20,596 nucleotides of DNA, taken from contig CAZMTP010000029.1 of NCBI GenBank assembly GCA_964569185.1, positions 1 through 20,596 on the forward strand, read 5' to 3'. Position 1 is the first letter of the stretch. Each line of letters opens with the position of its first letter. The notes beneath the pieces are model-generated. The model searched no databases and was not told the DNA's origin. It worked only from the letters and a program-made list of their open reading frames with translations. Positions 14,667-20,596 of the stretch are shown here, piece by piece. The translations under genes and the position numbers were made by a program. The stretch is from DATIJP01 sp964569185 (GTDB taxonomy: Bacteria; Chlamydiota; Chlamydiia; Chlamydiales; Rhabdochlamydiaceae).

Positions 14667-16271
14667 ATGTCCAGCACAGTCTTTTCTTATGCTTCTTTTA
14701 TGCGCCGTTTTTTTTCAGGAACACTCCTAAGTCGCGTGAGCGGGATGGGCAGAGATCTGGCGATGGCATTTGCATTTGGGGACCATCCTGCTGTGGCCGC
14801 GTTTATGGTCGCTTTTCGTCTCTCCAATTTATTTCGACGACTCTTAGGTGAAGGGCCTCTACAATCGGTTTTGATTCCCCATTTTGAAGAATTGCGAGTA
14901 AAAGATAGAGAAAGCGCCTCTCAATGTTTTAGAAAGCTCAGCTTTCTACTGCTGATTTTACTTATTGCCATCACTCTTGTTTCTGAGTCGGTGCTTTTTA
15001 CGCTTTTGCATTTTTTTTCCCTCTCTTTAGATAATCGCCAAATCATTGAACTTACCGCATGGATGTTCCCAGGGCTCATTTTTATCTGCTTATATGGGAT
15101 CAACATTTCGGTGTTGCAATGCCACCACTCTTTTTTCTTGCCCAGCTTTGCCCCTTTTGTGTGCAATGCCCTCTGGATTGCTGGAGCACTGTACTATAGA
15201 AATAGCGCTCCATTGCAGGCTATGATTGGGCTTTCCAAATTAGTAGTGATCGGTTTTTTCTTTCAATGGCTACTCACCTTTCCTTCAACAGTAAAGCAGA
15301 TATCAGGGAATATAAAAGAATGGCTGAGACATTCTTTGTCCCTTTCTCCTGAGATTAAACAGCTTTTGAAAGCGTTTGGATTTGGGATGATGGTGGTAGG
15401 TGCCACGCAAATTAATGGTTTTTTAGATGCTCTATTTGCCCGCTATGCAGATCTTAAAGGGCCAGTCTATCTCTGGTATTCCATTCGCCTAGAACAATTG
15501 GCTCTGGCAGTCTTTGGCATGGCCTGCGTCAGTACCATAGTGCCTACGCTATCGCGTGCCATTAGTACAGGGAATAGAGAAGAGGCGCAAAAGATCTTCT
15601 CATTTTGCTATGAGCGGATTTTAGCCTTAATGGTGCCTTGTACCTGTGCGCTTATTTTTTTAGGCGCGCCGAGCCTTAATCTTATCTATGGGCATGGCCA
15701 TTTTTCTAGCGCTGCTGTGGTGCAGACCACACGCTGTCTTTGGGCTTATGGAATAGGCTTGCTGCCCTCGACCCTAGTTCTTTTATTTTTTGCTGTTTTG
15801 TACGCGAAGAAAGATTTTCACACATCCAGTCAGGTAGCTTTAGGAGCGATGGCGATCCATGTTTTACTCAATAGTTTTTTTGTATTTGTTTTAGGATTTG
15901 GCGCCATTAGTACGGCACTCGCTACAAGCATTAGCTGCTGGATTCAAGCGCTGGCTTTAGGCAGACTTCTCTCCAAAGAGGGCTGGATTTTTGTACCGCA
16001 TTCTATTTTTTCTATTTTGTGCGCTACAACTGTGGCTTGCAGCTCTGTCATTTTGCTTGATTTTATCTGCTTTAATGGGGCGACACTCTCTCTTTTCTTA
16101 GGAGCAGAAGTGCAATTTCCTGAGAATTTATATGCGCAACTAATTGTATTTGGATGCGAAGCGGCCACCTTTATTGCAAGTCTGCTTTTTTGTTCTTATT
16201 TTTTCAAAATCAAAGGAATATTGGCGCTACTTAAAGATTTTGCTCATTCAGAGACTGTCCACAAACCCTGA
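14667..16271 (+). CDS. murJ: Lipid II flippase MurJ (MviN family)
   Basis: 534 residues, integral membrane with about 14 helices. The N-terminus FSGTLLSRVSGMGRDLAMAFAFG matches the MurJ opening (family: G-x-x-x-S-R-x-x-G-x-x-R-D), and FRRLLGEGPLQSVLIPHFEE is the conserved FRR-x-F-x-E-G/FvP segment. Flips lipid II for peptidoglycan assembly, which chlamydiae make as a thin division ring. TTAGG precedes the ATG by about seven bases, overlapping the upstream hydrolase stop. The last six residues (ETVHKP) and the TGA are encoded by the left arm and first interior bases of a MITE-like inverted repeat at 16251-16303, so the native C-terminus may have been replaced. Confidence 0.95.
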   Translation: MSSTVFSYASFMRRFFSGTLLSRVSGMGRDLAMAFAFGDHPAVAAFMVAFRLSNLFRRLLGEGPLQSVLIPHFEELRVKDRESASQCFRKLSFLLLILLIAITLVSESVLFTLLHFFSLSLDNRQIIELTAWMFPGLIFICLYGINISVLQCHHSFFLPSFAPFVCNALWIAGALYYRNSAPLQAMIGLSKLVVIGFFFQWLLTFPSTVKQISGNIKEWLRHSLSLSPEIKQLLKAFGFGMMVVGATQINGFLDALFARYADLKGPVYLWYSIRLEQLALAVFGMACVSTIVPTLSRAISTGNREEAQKIFSFCYERILALMVPCTCALIFLGAPSLNLIYGHGHFSSAAVVQTTRCLWAYGIGLLPSTLVLLFFAVLYAKKDFHTSSQVALGAMAIHVLLNSFFVFVLGFGAISTALATSISCWIQALALGRLLSKEGWIFVPHSIFSILCATTVACSSVILLDFICFNGATLSLFLGAEVQFPENLYAQLIVFGCEAATFIASLLFCSYFFKIKGILALLKDFAHSETVHKP

Positions 16272-16303
16272 ATCTGATGAATTGATGGTTTGTGGACAGT
16301 CTC
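16251..16303. mobile_element. MITE-like 53-bp inverted repeat with target-site duplication
   Basis: Perfect 17-bp terminal repeats, GAGACTGTCCACAAACC (16251-16267) and its exact complement (16287-16303), enclose 19 bases. TCA lies directly outside both ends (16248-16250 and 16304-16306), consistent with a 3-bp duplication. GAG-starting ends with a TNA target are described for the IS1031 group of the IS5 family. No transposase is inside. It also makes a strong hairpin at the end of murJ without a U-tract. It could alternatively be a plain terminator-like stem. Confidence 0.5.
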
Positions 16304-16352
16304 TCAGAGAAATAGCGATTAAATATTTAATTGTATTAGCACTTTTTTTTTC

Positions 16353-16402
16353 AATATCATACAAACTTTTGATTTGATACCATTTTTCTAAATTTGTTTT
16401 TT
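16353..16402 (+). repeat. Leader repeat, copy A (upstream of first tandem gene)
   Basis: About 50 bases from AATATCATACAAA through TTTTGATTTGATA to the T6 run closely match 17679-17730, differing at few positions by eye. The gene starts 14 bases later after GAGGAGG. The pair probably carries a shared promoter or leader signal; I could not fix the -10 and -35 boxes. Confidence 0.7.
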
Positions 16403-16415
16403 CGAGGAGGTCATT

Positions 16416-17669
16416 ATGCAGCTACTTAGTTGTTGCCTTAGTTGGTGTCGGCCACATCATGATGAAATAGGGCTACAGAGCTTGCCTCCGGCGCGAAAAA
16501 CTGTAGTCGATCTTTTAAAAACAAAAACTGATCAAACTCTTAGCTTGACACTGAAACTAAATGGGAAACGGACATTTGAACAGAAGCGTTTCAATCCAGA
16601 AACCGGTAAAGAGGAATCGGATAAGGAGGCTTCAATTGCTCTTAAAGTACATAAATGGATTTCCATATTCCTACAACAAGAAGTGACCCCAAAAAAACCG
16701 ATTGTAGAAGTGTCTGTGACACTTCCCGCTCTTCAGATAACCCATAAGGGGCATTTTATTAAATTATATGATTGCTCTGAAGGGGCGCTATCAATGGAAT
16801 CCATTGTTTCACTGGAAAAGACAACTTTTTTTATTATTAGGCGCAATTGGGACATCGAGAATCCTTTGAAAATACTTTATGATCATTCTCATGAGGATAC
16901 TTATACGGGGCGAATATTGAATGGAGATTTTTGCGGTCCACTATCTGAAGAGGGAGTTGAAGGAGCTGAACGTACAGTTTGTCTTGATACAAGAGAAGTG
17001 TCGCAAGGGAATCCAGGGACATATGAAATGGTGGTCGAGATGAATGGAGACTTTGAAATTTCACTAGCAGAAAATAATGGTCCCGAAAAGCTGCATAGTG
17101 GAACTCAACGCGGGCAAAAAGGCACAGTTAAAGGTCGCAGTGAGGCTCAGAAAGAACTCGAACCTGTGACAATTGAACTAACCGAAGGAAAAATGGTTTT
17201 CAATAAAGACCAAATAAAGGCACAAGAAAGAGCCTTAGAACAGTATAAAGTTTCTAAAGAGACCTCAAGCAGTGAAGAACGACTTGAATTTAAAAAATCA
17301 GCTGTGGACAAAGATCTGTTAGCAGTCTCCTCAGCACCGTCTCAGAAAAAACCTCATCAGAGGAAAAGTCAAATATTACGAGAAGCAGCAAAAAAGGCAC
17401 AACAGTCAGTGCGTGGCCATCATTCCTATGATTTAGGTGATAGGCAAAAAGTAGCAGCTGGTTTAAGTGATGCAGAAAAAGACAAAAAGCCAGGACACCA
17501 GCAGGCCCGTTCTTATAGTGACCAAGGTCCTCGTCGTCCGCATATGCTCTTGGAAAATGAAGAACAGCCAGGAACTCCAGAAGGAGAACCTGATGCGAAG
17601 GATAGAGCACCTTCAGTCAGCGATGGCGGAGTAGGTCGGCGAATAGGTGAAGAAGATGGAGAAGAGTAA
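16416..17669 (+). CDS. Tandem-pair protein A, unknown; Cys-rich N-terminus, disordered tail
   Basis: 417 residues, no family recognised. The first 13 residues, MQLLSCCLSWCRP, are Cys- and Trp-rich and contain C-x3-C-x-P, also found in the next gene product. Residues about 75-225 look folded, with alternating strands around KPIVEVSVTLPALQITHKGHFIKLYD. From about 225 on the sequence is charged, Gly/Pro/Gln-rich and probably disordered, with IKAQERALEQYK near 266 and a Glu/Asp-rich end. No signal peptide or membrane helix beyond the short N-terminus. GAGGAGG five bases before the ATG is an excellent ribosome-binding site. A secreted effector lipidated on its cysteines in the host is a hypothesis from composition only. 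Confidence 0.75.
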   Translation: MQLLSCCLSWCRPHHDEIGLQSLPPARKTVVDLLKTKTDQTLSLTLKLNGKRTFEQKRFNPETGKEESDKEASIALKVHKWISIFLQQEVTPKKPIVEVSVTLPALQITHKGHFIKLYDCSEGALSMESIVSLEKTTFFIIRRNWDIENPLKILYDHSHEDTYTGRILNGDFCGPLSEEGVEGAERTVCLDTREVSQGNPGTYEMVVEMNGDFEISLAENNGPEKLHSGTQRGQKGTVKGRSEAQKELEPVTIELTEGKMVFNKDQIKAQERALEQYKVSKETSSSEERLEFKKSAVDKDLLAVSSAPSQKKPHQRKSQILREAAKKAQQSVRGHHSYDLGDRQKVAAGLSDAEKDKKPGHQQARSYSDQGPRRPHMLLENEEQPGTPEGEPDAKDRAPSVSDGGVGRRIGEEDGEE

Positions 17670-17678
17670 AGCTTTTTA

Positions 17679-17730
17679 AATATCTTACAAATTTTTGATT
17701 TGATAACATTTTTCCTTAATTTGTTTTTTT
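17679..17730 (+). repeat. Leader repeat, copy B (upstream of second tandem gene)
   Basis: Matches 16353-16402 through AATATC-x-TACAAA, TTTTGATTTGATA, CATTTTTC and ATTTGTTTTTT. It fills nearly the whole 73-bp gap between the two genes, so copy B was probably duplicated together with its gene. Confidence 0.7.
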
Positions 17731-17742
17731 AGGGGGTAGGTC

Positions 17743-19191
17743 ATGTGTGTGCAGAGTATACTTAATTGCTGGAGAGCTTGTTGGCCCGGAAACAATGAAG
17801 CGGCAGAATTAGCGCGTCGGAACAAAATGAGAGGTCATGGACGTAGTATAGAAATGGAAGTTAGACGTCATGAACCAGAGGAGCTGAAGGAGCCAGCTGG
17901 AATACAAAAATATGCCTTGGAACTACCAGAAGATTTAAAGGGGAATTTCGCCAGTAAAATGGATAAAACCATTGAAGTATTGTTGGTATTGAATGTGGTT
18001 TCGGATGTATTTCCTAAAGAGAGACAACGTATCCAATGGGTAGCTAATAAAACGCTTAAGTATGTAAGCAATTTATATACTGACTTTGATTATCAAAATG
18101 AAATTGGTCCAAGGCCCATTGCTAGAGTAAAGGTAACAGTAAACGTAAGAGTAATAGAAGATGTATCTGAAACGCATGAATTTAAAGGGTATTATTTAAA
18201 ATTAATAAATAGAGCTTTCGAAAGAAGTCAGAAACCAGCACTTGTTTTATTTGGAAAACAATTTTTTGGAAAAACAAGATATAGTGAGGATTTGCTTCAT
18301 GGACTGATAGACTCTGACTATCTCCGACGGATGACGGGTGAGAATGAAAACAACGGTCAATTATTACGGGCAGGTGGTGTTAATTGCATCGAAACTGAAA
18401 GGGTGAGATTGCTAGGATGTTGTTGTTGTTCTGAACCTATGGTTTCTCTTGATGAATCTCAAGAATGGTTCAATAATTTTAATCCAGACGATTCTCTAAA
18501 AAGTTTTTATATAACGGTAAACCAAGTGCATGATGACAATGAAGAAATTATCTATGGAGATGGAAAAAAAGTAGTTAGGGGTCCTCATCAGAATGAAGGT
18601 AATATAGAAAGGGAGGGCAGGGGTCACCGTGTCAACCCAGATGAATTAAGATATCAAAGTATAAAAGCGGTACGTCAAAAGAGAAAAGAAGTTGAAGGGG
18701 ATTTTGTTTTGGATGATAGGGAAAAAAGACCTAGCCCAAAAGATTCAGTTAAGGATTCATCAAATGACAGTAGCCCAAAAGAAAGTGCATCTATCAAAGC
18801 AGCGGATAGTGTTACTAATCCTGAGGGTCTTAAGGCACAAGCAGCCGCACTAGCTTTTTATCAACAACAAGCCAGTTTAGCCGCTGCAAAAGATGTCACA
18901 AAAGCTTCATCACAAAGCCCATCATTATTCCCTGTATCCCCAAGTACTAGAAAAAAGGAAGAACATAAAAAAGAAAAACCAACTGTGATTGTAAGAGGGC
19001 ATGGAGATCCGGAAGAGGGAAGTTTTATTTTGGATCCAAATGCTTCGCCACCCAGTCCTAGTGGTAATAAAAGAGTGCGAGTACTTTTCTCTTCAAATCG
19101 TTACCAACGCCAGGGCTCAGTTACAGAAGATCCCTATGACCCTGCTAGTGGCGATCCTAAGGAAACTGATGGGAAACGAGAGGATCCTTAA
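17743..19191 (+). CDS. Tandem-pair protein B, unknown; diverged paralogue of protein A
   Basis: 482 residues, no family recognised. The N-terminus MCVQSILNCWRACWPG again has C-x3-C-x-P (C9/C13/P15). A probable folded part (about 55-270) includes RPIARVKVTVNVRVIED-x6-FKGYYLKLIN (124-156), resembling protein A 94-119, and an unusual four-Cys run (226-229). The rest is polar and low in complexity, with LKAQAAALAFYQ (363-374) matching the KAQ-x2-AL-x2-Y motif of protein A. A second motif, EG-x-F-[VI]-L-D-x5-PSP, occurs twice, at 318-332 and 425-439. The coding sequence is more AT-rich than the neighbours, which may indicate foreign origin or fast evolution. AGGGGG/TAGG precede the ATG. The 3' end overlaps dnaJ by 4 bp, convergently. 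Confidence 0.75.
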   Translation: MCVQSILNCWRACWPGNNEAAELARRNKMRGHGRSIEMEVRRHEPEELKEPAGIQKYALELPEDLKGNFASKMDKTIEVLLVLNVVSDVFPKERQRIQWVANKTLKYVSNLYTDFDYQNEIGPRPIARVKVTVNVRVIEDVSETHEFKGYYLKLINRAFERSQKPALVLFGKQFFGKTRYSEDLLHGLIDSDYLRRMTGENENNGQLLRAGGVNCIETERVRLLGCCCCSEPMVSLDESQEWFNNFNPDDSLKSFYITVNQVHDDNEEIIYGDGKKVVRGPHQNEGNIEREGRGHRVNPDELRYQSIKAVRQKRKEVEGDFVLDDREKRPSPKDSVKDSSNDSSPKESASIKAADSVTNPEGLKAQAAALAFYQQQASLAAAKDVTKASSQSPSLFPVSPSTRKKEEHKKEKPTVIVRGHGDPEEGSFILDPNASPPSPSGNKRVRVLFSSNRYQRQGSVTEDPYDPASGDPKETDGKREDP

Positions 19192-20345
19192 GCGAAGAAG
19201 TCCTTAAGCTTGCTTAAGAATGTTTTTTTCTTAGGCGAATTCTGACTATTTTCTAGTTCTGCAAAAGCAGCGAGTAGCTGCTTTTGCTTCTCATTTAGAT
19301 TCACAGGTGTTTCTACGGCAATTTTAACGAGTAGATCGCCTGTGCCCTGTCCATGAACATTGGGAGCGCCTTCGCCGCGCACGCGGAAAATCTTTCCATG
19401 TTGTGTCCCTTCGGGAATATTAATGCGCGCTGTGGTGCCTTGAGGGGTTGGAATCTCTTTTTTGCATCCTAAAGCAGCCTCAGAAAAGCTTAAAGGGAGT
19501 TCAAGCGATACATCATCGCCCTGTCTTTCAAAAATCTCATGGGGCCCAACTGTGATATACACATAGAGATCTCCCGGAGGCCCGCCGCCTTCTCCTGCAT
19601 CGCCGTGCCCCGCCATGCGCAGCCGCATGCCCGAATCGATCCCGGCAGGGATTTTAATTGTAATGCGCTCTTTTTTCTTAATGCGCCCGGCGCCATGACA
19701 ACGTGTACACGGTTTGGTGATCGATTTTCCATAGCCTTGACAGGTAGGACAAATTGTAGTCATGCTGAAAAAACCGCGTGTCTGGTGGACCTGTCCTGCT
19801 CCATGACAGTGGGCGCATGTTTTAATATGGCTGGGATTTTCAGCGCCTAAGCCTTGGCAAAGATCGCAAACAGCGTAGTTTGTGAGCGCCGCCTCTTTTT
19901 CGGTGCCGCGGATCGCTTCTTCAAACGAGATGGTCAGATTCATTTTTTTGCTAGAGCCTGAGCGTAGGTTGCCTTGGCTAGAATCGGTGTCAAATCCAAA
20001 AAAAGAATCAAAGATCGATTCGGAACCACCGCCGCCGCCGCCACCAAAAGCACCCATAAAAGTACGTAGCGCCTCTTCCATAGAAGAAAAACCGCCAGGA
20101 CTGCCGCCGCCCATGCCTGCAGCGCCTTTGACAGCGTCCGCCCCATACTGATCGTAAATTCTCCGTTTGTCTTCGCTGCTTAATACTTCATAAGCCTCGG
20201 AGATCTCTTTAAATTTACGCTCAGCCTCTTTATCCCCTGGATTTTTATCAGGGTGATACTTCAGCGCGCTTTTACGATAAGCTTTTTTGATTTCATCTTG
20301 CGTGGCACCACGCGCCACTCCAAGCATCGAATAATAATCAGTCAT
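19188..20345 (-). CDS. dnaJ: Chaperone protein DnaJ
   Basis: 385 residues, the full type I Hsp40 layout: J domain (3-70) with YHPDKNPGD carrying the HPD that stimulates DnaK; a Gly/Phe-rich stretch (about 74-120) with two Gly runs; four zinc motifs CDLCQGLG, CAHCHGAG, CPTCQGYG and CTRCHGAG (about 158-216); and a C-terminal substrate domain containing GDLYVYITV and GDLLVKI. Cochaperone of DnaK in protein folding. The ATG at 20345 has no strong Shine-Dalgarno and lies 24 bases after the rpsU stop, so it probably depends on read-through from rpsU. The same rpsU-dnaJ order occurs in Chlamydia (CT342-CT341), which is the main taxonomic clue here. Confidence 0.97.
   Translation of the reverse strand: MTDYYSMLGVARGATQDEIKKAYRKSALKYHPDKNPGDKEAERKFKEISEAYEVLSSEDKRRIYDQYGADAVKGAAGMGGGSPGGFSSMEEALRTFMGAFGGGGGGGSESIFDSFFGFDTDSSQGNLRSGSSKKMNLTISFEEAIRGTEKEAALTNYAVCDLCQGLGAENPSHIKTCAHCHGAGQVHQTRGFFSMTTICPTCQGYGKSITKPCTRCHGAGRIKKKERITIKIPAGIDSGMRLRMAGHGDAGEGGGPPGDLYVYITVGPHEIFERQGDDVSLELPLSFSEAALGCKKEIPTPQGTTARINIPEGTQHGKIFRVRGEGAPNVHGQGTGDLLVKIAVETPVNLNEKQKQLLAAFAELENSQNSPKKKTFLSKLKDFFA
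19203..19229 (+). terminator. Candidate intrinsic terminator for protein B, inside the dnaJ 3' end
   Basis: CTTAAG (19203-19208) and CTTAAG (19213-19218) pair around a CTTG loop, followed after four bases by T7 (19223-19229). The stem is short and AU-rich, so weak. It lies 12 bases past the protein B stop, within dnaJ coding sequence on the other strand. Confidence 0.35.
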
Positions 20346-20369
20346 GATAAAAGAATAGATCTACAAACC

Positions 20370-20576
20370 CTAACTGCCACTTGTTTGGCGGTAAGGTCCC
20401 TTGATTTTCTTGTATTTTAATGCCGCCTTAGACTTGGCGCGGCTTTTGACGGAAGGTTTATCATAAAATCGATGGGCTTTTGCCGCTTTCATGATTCCTT
20501 CTTTGTCAAGTTTCTTTTTTAATGTTCTTAATGCTTTGTCTAGGGACTCGCCAATACGTACTTTAACACTAGGCAT
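20370..20576 (-). CDS. rpsU: Small ribosomal subunit protein bS21
   Basis: 68 residues. MPSVKVRIGESLDKALRTLKKK, KEGIMKAAKAHRFYDKPSVK and RAKSKAALKYKK match chlamydial S21, which ends about ten residues earlier; the extra tail is GPYRQTSGS. S21 sits near the anti-Shine-Dalgarno of 16S rRNA and helps initiation. The ATG is clear, but GAAGGA, the nearest purine-rich site, is at the window edge 14 bases upstream, so other promoter signals lie outside. First gene of the rpsU-dnaJ unit. Confidence 0.95.
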   Translation of the reverse strand: MPSVKVRIGESLDKALRTLKKKLDKEGIMKAAKAHRFYDKPSVKSRAKSKAALKYKKIKGPYRQTSGS

Positions 20577-20596
20577 GTATTTTGTTTTTTTCCTTC

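Noticed and set aside
16144..16377. 77-residue frame with a hydrophobic end running past murJ into the leader region
   Set aside because: Most of it is an alternative frame of murJ, it has no ribosome site, and the tail comes from AT-rich intergenic DNA and the inverted repeat.
20020..20050. CCG-rich tandem triplets
   Set aside because: They encode the normal glycine run of the DnaJ Gly/Phe region, not an independent repeat element.
19490..20151. Several 80-100-residue frames over dnaJ on both strands
   Set aside because: All are shadows of dnaJ, whose domain order and four zinc motifs are unambiguous.

Overview
The window looks like chromosomal DNA of a chlamydia-related bacterium (order Chlamydiales, probably an amoeba-associated family such as Waddliaceae, Simkaniaceae or Parachlamydiaceae rather than Chlamydia itself). 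The evidence is the rpsU-dnaJ pair at the right end, as in Chlamydia, the S21 sequence itself, GadC/XasA-type amino-acid antiporters, and long predicted proteins of a kind I associate only with this phylum. Unlike Chlamydia, it has a PRPP synthase and proC. Coding density is very high: no gene-free stretch exceeds about 155 bases, and three convergent gene pairs overlap at their 3' ends. No tRNA, rRNA, CRISPR array or origin was recognised.

Layout. 1-336: broken 3' end of a tyrosine recombinase. 303-2324: prs and msrB on the minus strand, with msrA diverging from msrB through a 57-bp region that holds two overlapping promoters. 2312-4141: dacB (PBP4), convergent with a MauE/DoxX-like membrane protein. 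4293-8051, all minus strand: a GadC-like transporter, a 57-residue DUF1328 protein, an MFS transporter, and an unusual winged-helix protein with a C-terminal DUF6314-like domain. A perfect 16-bp palindrome separates that regulator from the divergent proC. 9032-11158: a 708-residue protein of unknown function, with membrane segments near the N-terminus and a possible toxin-like C-terminal module. 11364-13816, minus strand: a sirtuin-fold protein with a signal peptide, and a second GadC-like transporter. 13872-16271: an alpha/beta hydrolase and murJ. The last codons of murJ lie inside a 53-bp MITE-like inverted repeat. 16416-19191: two tandem, diverged paralogous proteins of no known family, each with the same leader. 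19188-20576, minus strand: dnaJ and rpsU.

Themes. Housekeeping functions are nucleotide precursor synthesis (prs), methionine-sulfoxide repair (msrA, msrB), envelope building (dacB, murJ), proline synthesis (proC), nutrient uptake (two GadC-like carriers and one MFS carrier), and folding and translation (dnaJ, rpsU). The accessory part, 9032-12326 and 16416-19191, is where new biology is most likely: a possible enzymatic effector of 708 residues, an exported non-canonical sirtuin, and a tandem pair with Cys-rich N-termini and disordered tails. Three genes (4293-5690, 9032-11158, 12398-13816) lack a Shine-Dalgarno site; two of these have their start codon inside an inverted repeat.
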